Origin: a virus
Length of the DNA stretch: 24,581 nt
IMG/VR virus record: IMGVR_UViG_3300006917_000147
Span: 1 to 24,581 of that record
Direction: 5' to 3' (one strand)
The position numbers and the translations under genes are program-made. This document shows, one piece after another, positions 1 to 6,311 of this stretch (position 1 is its first letter; every line of letters starts with the position of its first letter). A model generated the notes under the pieces. That model saw only the letters and a program-made list of their open reading frames with translations, did not search any database and was not told where the DNA came from.

Positions 1-458
1 CCGGCGCGCCGGTAGAGCTCTGCTGCGACCTTGATATTGGTTTCTGGATCGAACCAGTTTGCAGGGTCCAAACCAAGGTTTCGATAGATTTGGTCATGTA
101 GTGGGCTGCAGACCTGAAACACTCCAAGACAATTCGTGCTTGAGCGTGCATCTGGTTGGCACCTGCTTTCACGGTAGGCAATTCTGATTGCCCATTCGCT
201 CTCACCATATGGGTCGAAATGCTGTCGAATGATGGGAGCGAGCACACATTCTGGTGTGTTGCCGACAACGCTGGTTGTGGTGGTTGTGGTGCTCGAGGTT
301 GTGGTGCTGGTGGTGCTCGACGTTGTGGTGCTCGAGCTAGTGGTGCTGGTGCTCGAGATGGTGCTCGAGCTGGTGCTGGTGATCCTGGTTCGTTCCTGTT
401 GGTCTGCGAGTGTGCAGGTGGATAACAGGAGCGAGCAGAGCAGGATCTGTTTCAGCAT
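1..458 (-). CDS. Secreted lytic transglycosylase-like protein, 3' end cut by window edge
   Basis: The frame is open from ATG at 458 to the left edge (152 residues, no stop). Residues 1-18 form a hydrophobic signal peptide (MLKQILLCSLLLSTCTLA); Cys15 could suggest a lipoprotein, but the -1 Thr is atypical. Residues 27-63 are almost pure Ser/Thr, a flexible linker encoded by repeats around TCGAGCACC. Residues 68-152 resemble a lysozyme-fold SLT/Rpf-like domain: IAYRESRC, with Glu97 as candidate catalytic acid, then GVFQV, and an N-x4-AAELY helix near the break. Cys71, Cys100, Cys110 and Cys117 could form disulfides outside the cell. It would cleave peptidoglycan glycan strands. It lies last in a leftward run of small genes and overlaps a membrane ORF. 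Whether it is a virion, lysis or host-surface enzyme is unknown. Confidence 0.72.
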   Translation of the reverse strand, partial: MLKQILLCSLLLSTCTLADQQERTRITSTSSSTISSTSTTSSSTTTSSTTSTTTSSTTTTTTSVVGNTPECVLAPIIRQHFDPYGESEWAIRIAYRESRCQPDARSSTNCLGVFQVCSPLHDQIYRNLGLDPANWFDPETNIKVAAELYRRA

Positions 459-546
459 GGTCAGTCTTTCTGCAGACGGATAGGACAAATACCGGTAACC
501 ATCCGATGCTGATGGCATAGGTGATGACGATGCCGCGCACGATCAT
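337..546 (-). CDS. Small membrane protein ORF overlapping the transglycosylase gene
   Basis: This 69-codon frame begins at an ATG overlapping the stop of the 543-785 gene in an ATGA-type junction, which suggests coupled translation. Residues 4-25 (VRGIVITYAISIGWLPVFVL and on) form one likely transmembrane helix, followed by a His-rich tail. That tail is simply the Ser/Thr linker of the transglycosylase read in another frame, so only the first 30 or so residues look like protein under selection. It might be a small holin-like or spacer membrane protein, or the frame could be fortuitous. The junction and the helix are its only support. Confidence 0.4.
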   Translation of the reverse strand: MIVRGIVITYAISIGWLPVFVLSVCRKTDHAETDPALLAPVIHLHTRRPTGTNQDHQHQLEHHLEHQHH

Positions 547-785
547 GCGCGCCGGTATTTCTGTTTGGATGCAATCTGGCAAGGTGGCACATCGTAGGTC
601 GTGCTCGATGTTCCACCTGGTCCGAATTGCCAGAGGCCGAACGCGGTACGAGTCGTGATGGGACCATTCTGTTTGATCTCTGCATCACGCTCGCGGATGG
701 TTGCTGCAACCTCTTGCTGGTGGAGCGCATAGAGATTGGGCTGCTTGATGCTCGAGCTCGAGCTTCCACGCGGTGTCTTACTCAT
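543..785 (-). CDS. Hypothetical protein, 80 residues
   Basis: No family is recognised. The start ATG at 785 lies two bases after the stop of the preceding gene, in the sequence TGACCATG, a junction used several times in this window. The N terminus is Ser-rich (residues 8-13), the middle (25-40) is a charged helix rich in Arg, Glu and Asp, and the rest is Gly/Thr-rich. No signal peptide or membrane segment is seen. The order of tightly joined genes from 1511 to 458 suggests one transcript, so it probably works with its neighbours, but its role is not evident. Confidence 0.6.
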   Translation of the reverse strand: MSKTPRGSSSSSIKQPNLYALHQQEVAATIRERDAEIKQNGPITTRTAFGLWQFGPGGTSSTTYDVPPCQIASKQKYRRA

Positions 786-787
786 GG

Positions 788-937
788 TCAGATACCAAGG
801 TGTGTGAGCAGTCGGTCGATGGCACCAGGTGCGACGATGATGCCGATCCAGATCGGCAGGAGCACCATTGCATCCTTGAGCATCTGTTGCTGGCTACGAG
901 TGAGCAGTGACCATTCCTGTCGGAAATGCTTGAGCAT
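788..937 (-). CDS. Small single-pass membrane protein, 49 residues
   Basis: A short frame from ATG at 937 to TGA at 788-790. GAGAGG lies five bases before the ATG and could serve as Shine-Dalgarno site. The first 22 residues are basic and polar, starting MLKHFRQEWS. Residues 24-39 (MVLLPIWIGIIVAPGA) form one hydrophobic segment, followed by a short polar tail. The layout suggests an inner-membrane protein with a cytoplasmic N terminus. Size and topology would fit a holin, antiholin or superinfection-exclusion peptide, but nothing in the sequence decides between these. The gene is joined to the next one by TGACCATG. Confidence 0.6.
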   Translation of the reverse strand: MLKHFRQEWSLLTRSQQQMLKDAMVLLPIWIGIIVAPGAIDRLLTHLGI

Positions 938-948
938 GAGAGCCTCTC

Positions 949-1275
949 TCAGTCGATGCTTTGGATGATCTCGACCTGCTTACCTTCACTGTCCAATGCT
1001 GCTGCGACGGTTCGCACATATTCCAGCATTGCGCTCCTGCGTGCTCGAATGGTTCCGGCGTGCAGGTTCTTCCTGAACAGTCGTAGGTCTGCAGGGTCTT
1101 GTGACCATGGGTCTGTGACTGCTGTTGCGTAGCAGATGGCATCGATGTATCCGACGATGTAGCGCGCATCAACATCTGGTGCTGTGTCTGCTTTGTTGAG
1201 CTGCTGTTGGAGCATGATGGCAGAGCCGATCAGCAATTCTTCTTTGCCATGCGGCTGGTAGATGCTCTGGTTCAT
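949..1275 (-). CDS. Hypothetical protein, 108 residues
   Basis: No family is recognised. The protein looks soluble and mostly helical: residues 12-28 (EELLIGSAIMLQQQLNK) and 84-105 are likely helices, with an aromatic, Ala-rich middle (YIDAICYATAV) and a basic stretch (LFRKN...TIRARR) that could bind nucleic acid or an acidic partner. The start ATG at 1275 follows the stop of the 1278-1511 gene after two bases (TGACCATG), so translation is probably coupled. It is the second gene of the leftward block that diverges from the rightward cassette. Confidence 0.65.
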   Translation of the reverse strand: MNQSIYQPHGKEELLIGSAIMLQQQLNKADTAPDVDARYIVGYIDAICYATAVTDPWSQDPADLRLFRKNLHAGTIRARRSAMLEYVRTVAAALDSEGKQVEIIQSID

Positions 1276-1277
1276 GG

Positions 1278-1511
1278 TCAGTCTCGCGACTGCTCTGCAG
1301 TGAGCTTGTCGCAGAGTGCGTCTGCATCGTGCTGGTGGATTGCGTCGGAGAGATACTCAGGGTGCTTGCGTCCCCGCTTGGTGAGGATCTCGATGTGGTG
1401 GTCGTGCAGGAGCTCGAGCAGGTCATTGTGGTTCCAGTCTCGACTGGTGATCTGCTTGAGCTGCTTTGCGACTGCTGCGAGTCGCACCAGGTGCTGGTCT
1501 TCCTGTGCCAT
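1278..1511 (-). CDS. Hypothetical protein, 77 residues, first gene of leftward block
   Basis: A longer frame extends upstream, but ATG at 1511 has a perfect AGGAGG seven bases ahead (plus-strand CCTCCT at 1519-1524), which fixes the start. The protein is polar and helical, rich in His, Asp and Leu (LLELLHDHHIEILTKRGRKH), without signal peptide or membrane segment. The same AGGAGGCTC ribosome site precedes the divergent gene at 1705, so both genes seem to belong to the same element. No function can be named. It opens the leftward run of small genes that ends in the transglycosylase-like protein. Confidence 0.65.
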   Translation of the reverse strand: MAQEDQHLVRLAAVAKQLKQITSRDWNHNDLLELLHDHHIEILTKRGRKHPEYLSDAIHQHDADALCDKLTAEQSRD

Positions 1512-1621
1512 GTGTGAGCCTCCTGAGGCTGCTTGGGTATGGGATTGGGACCATAGCGCATTGGGTGTGAGGCTTGGTGGATGGTCGGATTTGGCAGGCT
1601 GGTGCTGGATTTCCCACCCAT

Positions 1622-1673
1622 CCGACAAAAGACTTGACAAGGCTGGTGGGTGGTGATTCAATGTCTTTGTCGG
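1622..1673. repeat. Inverted repeat framing the rightward promoter
   Basis: The left arm CCGACAAAAGAC (1622-1633) and right arm GTCTTTGTCGG (1663-1673) are reverse complements apart from one extra A. The left arm ends directly against the -35 box and the right arm starts directly after the -10 box. This placement fits an operator pair for a repressor or activator of the cassette at 1705-2842. That role is inference; no known operator is recognised. Confidence 0.55.
1634..1662 (+). promoter_or_regulatory. Sigma70-type promoter of the rightward cassette
   Basis: A perfect -35 box TTGACA (1634-1639) is followed by a 17-base spacer and the -10-like box TTCAAT (1657-1662, four of six consensus positions). 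Transcription would begin near 1669, about 35 bases before the ATG at 1705, which carries AGGAGG at 1692-1697. No equally clear promoter was found for the opposite gene at 1511, although the rest of 1512-1704 is non-coding and must serve both directions. Confidence 0.6.
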
Positions 1674-1704
1674 CAGGAGATGCCAGCCGGCAGGAGGCTC
1701 CAAA

Positions 1705-1917
1705 ATGCAGGTCACCATCACTCGCAGCTGGAAGTCAGCAGTCAGCCGCTCGAAGATGCACCAGCTCTCGAACGGTATGCACATCGATGAGGCTCAAGGC
1801 TTCACGATGATCCTCCTGCTGGAAGGTGGTCTCATCCGACCCAACGTGGTCGGATGCTTCAAGACCATGGAGGCTGCTCTCGAGGCTGCCAGCACCCACC
1901 AGACGCAGGAGGCTTGA
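1705..1917 (+). CDS. Hypothetical protein, 70 residues, first gene of rightward cassette
   Basis: ATG at 1705 has AGGAGG with a seven-base spacer, a strong start. The protein begins with a basic strand (MQVTITRSWKSAVSRSK), has a hydrophobic core (FTMILLLEGGLI) and ends in an Ala-rich helix with TMEAALEAAS. It looks like a small soluble alpha/beta protein. No family is recognised. It is the first product of the promoter at 1634-1662 and is followed after three bases by the next gene, so it is part of a compact operon of five small genes that may be early or regulatory functions. Confidence 0.65.
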   Translation: MQVTITRSWKSAVSRSKMHQLSNGMHIDEAQGFTMILLLEGGLIRPNVVGCFKTMEAALEAASTHQTQEA

Positions 1918-1920
1918 CTC

Positions 1921-2100
1921 ATGGCCAAGAGCAATCTGGCATTGGTCGGAGAATACTTCCAGCAGGTGGATCCTGACCTGTGCGACAGTCTGAAGGCTGA
2001 CGGATACACCACCAATGTCAAATTGGGACGGTACGTCAGAGACTGTGATCCTGAAATGTTCGATGAGATCGTGCGACGCGTTCGCAATGGGGAGGCTTGA
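1921..2100 (+). CDS. Hypothetical protein, 59 residues
   Basis: A short frame from ATG at 1921 to TGA at 2098-2100, preceded by AGGAGGCTTGACTC, so GGAGG lies eight bases before the start. The protein is acidic, mostly helical and begins MAKSNLALVGEYFQQVDPDL. Its last third (DPEMFDEIVRRVRNGEA) looks like an amphipathic helix. It has no membrane segment. No family is recognised. It sits between two equally small genes in the rightward cassette. Confidence 0.6.
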   Translation: MAKSNLALVGEYFQQVDPDLCDSLKADGYTTNVKLGRYVRDCDPEMFDEIVRRVRNGEA

Positions 2101-2104
2101 GAGG

Positions 2105-2341
2105 ATGATGTTGCAGCCGCGTGATGAGAGCGAGATGCAGAAACTGTGCGAGCTCTCCGACGACCTGTGGAATGTGGTCAGTCGTCAGATGAGCAAAGCA
2201 GTCCAGCTTGGTCACCTGACCAGGCTCGAGCATCAGAGCATGATCGACAGGCTCAATGGTGCATGGACGTTGGTTGAGCGTCGGCACAATCTGGTGCGCC
2301 CGGAAATGTTCGGCACCAGGAAGACAGGCTCTGCTCAATGA
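2105..2341 (+). CDS. Hypothetical protein, 78 residues
   Basis: The frame is open further upstream, but ATG at 2105 has GGAGG at 2091-2095, nine bases ahead, and follows the previous stop by four bases. The protein is helical and charged (MMLQPRDESEMQKLCELSDD at the start), with a second helix around the SKAVQLGHLTRLEHQSMIDR segment. It has no membrane segment or recognised domain. Its last four bases (ATGA) overlap the start of the next gene, so the two are translationally coupled. Confidence 0.62.
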   Translation: MMLQPRDESEMQKLCELSDDLWNVVSRQMSKAVQLGHLTRLEHQSMIDRLNGAWTLVERRHNLVRPEMFGTRKTGSAQ

Positions 2342-2661
2342 CCAGTGACGGCCAGAACCATCACGCAGATGTGAACCTTGATCATCTGCAGCATTGGATC
2401 GATCTGTGCATTGCAGAGGGTTGGGGAGGCTTCGAAGCTACTGCATGGTCAGCTCATGATGAGATCGTGCGCCGGCGCAAAGCAGCAGACCAGCATCAAC
2501 GTGCAATGCAAGACCTTGATGATCGTCTGTGGGATGCCACAGTCAGTGTGCTGCGAGACCTGCCCATGAACATCAATGAGTATTCAGCATTGATCACCAA
2601 GCTCGATGCCAAATGGAAGCAGGCTCGAGCAGAACAGGAGCAGTCGAACGATGACCAGTGA
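2338..2661 (+). CDS. Hypothetical coiled-coil protein, 107 residues
   Basis: ATG at 2338 overlaps the preceding stop in ATGA. The N-terminal half is His/Trp-rich (residues 8-42, with LQHWIDLCIAEGWGGFEATA). The C-terminal half is a long charged helix (DEIVRRRKAADQHQRAMQDL and the TKLDAKWKQARAEQEQ stretch) likely to form a coiled coil. No catalytic motif is evident. The first 13 bases (ATGACCAGTGACG) are repeated exactly at the start of the following gene, giving both proteins MTSD. A structural or regulatory role is possible but unsupported. Confidence 0.63.
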   Translation: MTSDGQNHHADVNLDHLQHWIDLCIAEGWGGFEATAWSAHDEIVRRRKAADQHQRAMQDLDDRLWDATVSVLRDLPMNINEYSALITKLDAKWKQARAEQEQSNDDQ

Positions 2662-2842
2662 CGATCAGCACCACCTGCTCGACCAATTGTCTGAGGCTCG
2701 AGAGCTGCAGGCTTCAGTCGAGCACAAGATGTTGAAGCTGATGCTGGAAGCACGCGCCGCCGGCATGAGTCTTCGCAGCATTGCTCGAGCAGCAGGCTGC
2801 TCCTACCAGACGGTAGCGAACCTGACTGCTCGAGCGCAGTAG
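2651..2842 (+). CDS. Small helix-turn-helix protein, 63 residues
   Basis: The start is ATG at 2651, inside the end of the preceding gene (11-base overlap). Residues 1-35 are a helical, charged segment that may dimerise. Residues 36-60 (AAGMSLRSIARAAGCSYQTV and on) match a helix-turn-helix: the GMSLRSIARAAGCSYQTV pattern is like those of resolvase C termini and small phage regulators. It may bind DNA and could regulate its own cassette, whose promoter lies within an inverted repeat; that link is inference. It is the last gene before the terminator at 2856-2908. Confidence 0.68.
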   Translation: MTSDDQHHLLDQLSEARELQASVEHKMLKLMLEARAAGMSLRSIARAAGCSYQTVANLTARAQ

Positions 2843-2855
2843 CTGGTACCAGTCT

Positions 2856-2908
2856 GCGCGCGAAAGGCTCCGACCCATGAGGCTAGGTGGGTCGGAGCCT
2901 TTGCGCGC
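2856..2908. terminator. Convergent bidirectional hairpin terminator
   Basis: The arms are GCGCGC + G + AAAGGCTCCGACCC (2856-2876) and GGGTCGGAGCCTTT + GCGCGC (2889-2908), giving a 20-pair stem with a one-base bulge and a 12-base loop. The A-rich and T-rich edges of the inner stem (AAAGG/CCTTT) serve both directions. It lies between the end of the rightward cassette (2842) and the end of the leftward late operon (2936), where read-through in either direction would be harmful. Confidence 0.85.
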
Positions 2909-2935
2909 TCGAGATGCTAGCAGTCTGAGCGCAAA

Positions 2936-3655
2936 TCAGCGTGCAGTGTTGGTCAGGTCATCGATCATAACCTGTGGCACGACCCATTCTGCATTGGTCT
3001 TGGGGTCGCAGGCTCCTGGCACGTTGGCTACCAACCAGAGCTTCCATGCACCATATGAGGCTGCAGTGATGTGGGTCTTGAGACCACCAGTGACCAACCA
3101 GACTTCATTGGTCTTGTCTCCGCGCATGAGCTTCATTTCATAGTCTCCGATCTGGATGGGACCAGGTGCAGGTGGACGCGGCTGACGTTCTGCAATGATC
3201 CATGCAAATACTTCATCACCTGGACAGCTGGTGCTGTTGACTTCTCGATGACCATAGAGCTGACCTGGTGTGTGGAACGCTCGCAAGAGTCGAATTGACT
3301 TCTGCATTTCTGCAGTCATGTGATCCTGCTGGTTGAGCAGGAGACACAAAGAAGGTTTGGTGCTATTGGTTGCCGGCCCATTGGCAGCGCTCTGATATTG
3401 CAGACCGCGACCTTCGTACACAGATCCATGGGGACAGCACAGGAGGCTATATGCAATATCGCAGTAATTTTGTGAGACTTCGTAGGTCTGAATCTGCTTG
3501 ATTGCTGCTGGACATTTGGCATGGTCATCGAGTCGGAGACTGCCAGACCCGCCTACCCAATGGATGACTAGATCCTTCGGTCCACCAGCTGCCCAAGGAT
3601 TGGGTATGCATTTTGATGGTGCTGCGTTCCATGAGCTGCGCGGAAGAATGATCAC
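2936..3655 (-). CDS. Endolysin: N-acetylmuramoyl-L-alanine amidase (Amidase_2/PGRP type)
   Basis: This enzyme cuts the amide bond between N-acetylmuramic acid and the stem peptide during lysis. The zinc ligands fit His32 (VIHWVGGSG), His136 (YGHREV) and Cys144 (STSCPGD), the usual H-H-C set, and CDIAYSLLCCPHGSVYEGRG carries the family core. A proline-rich linker (residues 157-166) leads to a C-terminal segment of about 70 residues (MKLMRGDKTNEVWLVTGGLK and on) that may bind the wall. No signal peptide is seen, so export would need the holin. The start is GTG at 3655, overlapping the previous stop by four bases, with GAAGG nine bases ahead. It is the last gene of the late operon, just before the terminator. 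Confidence 0.9.
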   Translation of the reverse strand: MIILPRSSWNAAPSKCIPNPWAAGGPKDLVIHWVGGSGSLRLDDHAKCPAAIKQIQTYEVSQNYCDIAYSLLCCPHGSVYEGRGLQYQSAANGPATNSTKPSLCLLLNQQDHMTAEMQKSIRLLRAFHTPGQLYGHREVNSTSCPGDEVFAWIIAERQPRPPAPGPIQIGDYEMKLMRGDKTNEVWLVTGGLKTHITAASYGAWKLWLVANVPGACDPKTNAEWVVPQVMIDDLTNTAR

Positions 3656-3963
3656 GCTAGAGCACCTTCGATGGTCACATTGAAGTGACGGATATATGCG
3701 TGCGTTCCATCCGTCGCATTGACTTCGGCAATGTAGTTACCAGGTGCCAGATCATCGAGATCCGTAGAGCTCCAAGCAATCTGGATACCGGCAGCAGTAC
3801 AGGTCAGACCTGTGGTCTTGGTCAGCGCAGTCGTGCTGGTGTCGAGACCAAGTTTGACTGTGGCAGTGAAGCCTGTGAGATCGATGAGCGCATTGCTGTC
3901 ATCGATGAGCTGGATCTGTAGTGCCGGCAGTGACGCACCTGCAACGTAAGAGATGGTTTGCAT
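3652..3963 (-). CDS. Small tail/baseplate-like protein, 103 residues
   Basis: ATG at 3963 is chosen over 3969 because AAGGA sits six bases before it and the upstream stop ends at 3966. The protein is all-beta in appearance: ISYVAGASLPALQIQLIDDS, then GFTATVKLGL, ATVNATDG-like strands and HFNVTIEGALA at the end. This pattern resembles the N-terminal domain of phage baseplate upper proteins (BppU-type), short beta sandwiches attached to the tail tip. It sits between the last large tail protein and the amidase. The family call is by pattern only. Confidence 0.6.
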   Translation of the reverse strand: MQTISYVAGASLPALQIQLIDDSNALIDLTGFTATVKLGLDTSTTALTKTTGLTCTAAGIQIAWSSTDLDDLAPGNYIAEVNATDGTHAYIRHFNVTIEGALA

Positions 3964-3965
3964 CG

Positions 3966-5099
3966 TCATTCCTTCGGAAGCTTCATTGTAGATCGGACGC
4001 GCAATGCAACCTTGCTATCGATGACCAGTTTGATCGTGCTTCTGCAGGCTAGCTGCAAGGTCTTGACTGGTTGTGCAAGCAGTTTCTGTGCGCTACCGGT
4101 AGCAGTACCGGTAGCAATGCTCGAGCGCACAATGCTGACAAGCTTGCTGATACTGCTGGTTGTCACGCTCAATCCACTACGGATGAGCGCAACATTCTTG
4201 GTGAGGCTCGCAGTACCGGTAGCAATGGCAGTCTGTGTGATTGCGCGTGTTTTTGTGAACGCGCTGCTAGCAGTACCTGACGCGTTTGCCAGGATAGTCG
4301 TAATGCGTTGACGCGTTGTAGTGACTGTTGCTGTACCGGTCGCAGTAGCACTGATACTGGTTGCGCTCATCGAACGGAATTCGAATTGCTCTGCTGTAGC
4401 AGTCATTGCAGTACCAGCACTGTATGCAAAGAGACCACCGCGACCTGCTGCCAATGGTGATGAATCCGTTACTGCAGCAGTCACATAGTCAGTACCAGAT
4501 TGCAAACCTGACTGCACCCAATCTGCACCAGAAGGTGGTGTTGCAGGATTAGTACCTTTCCAAGCTCGAGCTTGAAGCAAGATACTTGCACCACCATCGA
4601 CTCGTATTGAACGCAGCTGCACAACCCATTTTGATGTTGAGCCTCCAACACCAGTCACATTCCCATCGATAGGTTGCAATAGCAATGTTGGTGTACCACC
4701 ACTGTATCTAGCAATAACCAATCCGTAATTGGTTGTGGATTTGTACGTCCATTTGTCTAGATATGCATAATAAAAGGTGGCTACGGTCGTCGTAGTTTTG
4801 TTGGTGATAACACCAAATTTGTTGCTGGTACTTCCCCATCCATTTGAAAGCGAGATGACAGCTGTAGTCATTGCATCGTTAGGTGAGCTCGCACCTGTTC
4901 GATAGGCAGCACCACTACCAGCTCCTGCACCTGTTCCTGTGAAGGTGCCAACATTGCCAGAAGCTGTGGTCGAAATGCTCGTCCATGCAGTGAATGAACC
5001 TACGGTTTGTGTCCAAGCACTACCGTCACTGCTGTTATTGGCAGCAGCAGTCCATGCACTACCGGTACCTGGAAAGGTGTTAGTACAAATAACACCCAT
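3966..5099 (-). CDS. Tail fibre or minor tail protein with repetitive C terminus
   Basis: The start is ATG at 5099, two bases after the previous stop (TGACCATG); this gives 377 residues. Residues 6-260 are Gly/Ser/Thr/Trp-rich with strands such as VATFYYAYLDKWTYKS, KWVVQLRSIRVDGGASILLQ and GRGGLFAYSAG, resembling a concanavalin-like beta sandwich. The last 120 residues or so are low-complexity with recurring ATGTA motifs (SISATATGTATV, TAIATGTASL, SSIATGTATG), encoded by repeats of ACCGGTACTG. Such architecture fits a virion surface protein, possibly receptor-binding. The closing residues are basic (STIKLVIDSKVALRVRSTMK). No exact family is recognised. Confidence 0.65.
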   Translation of the reverse strand: MGVICTNTFPGTGSAWTAAANNSSDGSAWTQTVGSFTAWTSISTTASGNVGTFTGTGAGAGSGAAYRTGASSPNDAMTTAVISLSNGWGSTSNKFGVITNKTTTTVATFYYAYLDKWTYKSTTNYGLVIARYSGGTPTLLLQPIDGNVTGVGGSTSKWVVQLRSIRVDGGASILLQARAWKGTNPATPPSGADWVQSGLQSGTDYVTAAVTDSSPLAAGRGGLFAYSAGTAMTATAEQFEFRSMSATSISATATGTATVTTTRQRITTILANASGTASSAFTKTRAITQTAIATGTASLTKNVALIRSGLSVTTSSISKLVSIVRSSIATGTATGSAQKLLAQPVKTLQLACRSTIKLVIDSKVALRVRSTMKLPKE

Positions 5100-5101
5100 G
5101 G

Positions 5102-5761
5102 TCAGAGCGCATTCGACAGTAGCTGCATTCGATACAGCTCCCACAGTCGAGCAGTGATCTTGAGCACATCCGTTTCGAGAGCAGCATTCCAAGCATCACG
5201 AAACGCGCTCAATTGCGCGTGATCGAGGTTGGAGTAATCCGATCCGAATACGCTAGGGAAAGTCGCAGACAGGTCACCATTCGCTCGAGCAATCATCCAA
5301 TTCTGGATTGATGTGACGAGCAGGTCAGGTGCTCCAAGGCTGGTGAGATCAAGGAACAGCGCGTGTGCCAGGTTCGGCACATCATTATTTGAGCAGGCTG
5401 CAGCTAACTGTGTGCCGGCGCATTGCCCAAGCAGGGTCGTGCGTCGAGCCTGAACCACCAATTTGAAGTCATCGATAGTGGTTGCAGTAATCATGGGTCG
5501 ATCATTCGAGAAACTGCCAGTGATCAATTCCCAATAGAGATCATTGATCTGCAGCTCGACAACAGCAATGCTTCCGCAGTCGCGCACGATCTGCGCGATG
5601 AAACCAACAGGGTCTTGTCTGATTGGTTCCCCATCGAGGCTCGAGCAATACACATCGACTGCGCGCAATGCAACAAAGTTTTCGATGCCAGGAAGCAGGA
5701 GCGTAGGTTGCCGCGCACCTTCAATCTCAATCATGTTCACATGAATGAGCGTGCTATGCAT
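5102..5761 (-). CDS. Hypothetical tail-region protein, 219 residues
   Basis: The start is ATG at 5761, which overlaps the preceding stop as TGATG; an in-frame start 21 bases upstream would run into the previous gene. The N-terminal half is beta-rich (PTLLLPGIENFVALRAVDVY, GSIAVVELQINDLYWELITG); the C-terminal half is helical (LAHALFLDLTSLGAPDLLVT, LSAFRDAWNAALETDVLKIT, ARLWELYRMQLL). No domain is recognised. Its place among tail and adsorption proteins suggests a virion or assembly role, which is inference from context only. Confidence 0.65.
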   Translation of the reverse strand: MHSTLIHVNMIEIEGARQPTLLLPGIENFVALRAVDVYCSSLDGEPIRQDPVGFIAQIVRDCGSIAVVELQINDLYWELITGSFSNDRPMITATTIDDFKLVVQARRTTLLGQCAGTQLAAACSNNDVPNLAHALFLDLTSLGAPDLLVTSIQNWMIARANGDLSATFPSVFGSDYSNLDHAQLSAFRDAWNAALETDVLKITARLWELYRMQLLSNAL

Positions 5762-6144
5762 CAGGAAAACTTGACCTTGCAAGTTGCAGTGAGAGAGTCA
5801 CCAGAGCTCAACGCAATACCAGCAAATTCACTGATGAAGAACATATTGCCACCAGTCGCAGGACTACCAGTACCAGCAGAATCCCACAGCGCAACCTGCT
5901 GAATGGTCTGTGCGCTCGCGCTCGTAATGGTGAACACAACCTGGTAGGTGTCATTGGTGACAGTCGTAGTCACGCGGCTGCTGGTGCCAGCAACGCGTGC
6001 TTCAGCAGTAGGAGTGTTCATGCTGGTGCTCGAGCTGGTTGCACCAGTACCGGTAGCCATCTGACCATAGAGAGGTTCAGTACCAGCACCAGTAATCCTG
6101 TTGGTGGTAATGGCCATACCAGTGTAGTAATTGCCTACTGCCAT
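5761..6144 (-). CDS. Tail-fibre-like structural protein, 127 residues
   Basis: The protein is Thr/Ser/Gly-rich and all-beta in appearance: GNYYTGMAITTNRITGAG, then RVTTTVTNDTYQVVFTITSA, QQVALWDSAG, MFFISEFAGIALSSGDSLTA. The ordering (variable loop, then IxxVALWDxxxGGNMFF, then L.SGDSLTxT) resembles a family of small phage minor tail proteins and the C-terminal segments of tail fibres. It begins at ATG 6144, two bases after the upstream stop, and its own stop overlaps the next start. Function in adsorption is inferred. Confidence 0.65.
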   Translation of the reverse strand: MAVGNYYTGMAITTNRITGAGTEPLYGQMATGTGATSSSTSMNTPTAEARVAGTSSRVTTTVTNDTYQVVFTITSASAQTIQQVALWDSAGTGSPATGGNMFFISEFAGIALSSGDSLTATCKVKFS

Positions 6145-6146
6145 TG

Positions 6147-6311
6147 TTATTCCTTCTCCTGTGAGCTGGTGACGAATGCCATCAGTCGCTCGAGCAGTTT
6201 GTGGTTGTGCTCATGGGTCGCATCGACCTTGCCAAGATCAATCACATTACCGTCTGCTTTGATGATCTGCAGGTGAGTCTCACAGGAAACCTGTGAATCA
6301 GCGTGCTGCAT
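6147..6311 (-). CDS. Hypothetical protein, 54 residues
   Basis: A short frame from ATG at 6311, overlapping the end of the holin gene by 14 bases, to TAA at 6147-6149. It starts MQHADSQVSCETHLQIIKAD, continues with a small beta stretch (GNVIDLGKVD), and ends with a helix (ATHEHNHKLLERLMAFVTSS). An AAGGTTGAAG stretch before the ATG may bind the ribosome. It fills the space between the holin and the next tail gene exactly, with a two-base gap, which supports it. No family is recognised. Confidence 0.55.
   Translation of the reverse strand: MQHADSQVSCETHLQIIKADGNVIDLGKVDATHEHNHKLLERLMAFVTSSQEKE

Noticed and set aside
250-425. Plus-strand Gly/Ala/Arg- or Val/Leu-rich repetitive ORFs
   Set aside because: They are reverse readings of the Ser/Thr linker of the transglycosylase gene, produced by the repeat, with no other support.
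1512-1784. Upstream extension of the 77-residue protein to a start at 1784
   Set aside because: The extension crosses the divergent promoter region and the AGGAGG site at 1519-1524, and its translation is Pro/His-rich without protein-like pattern.
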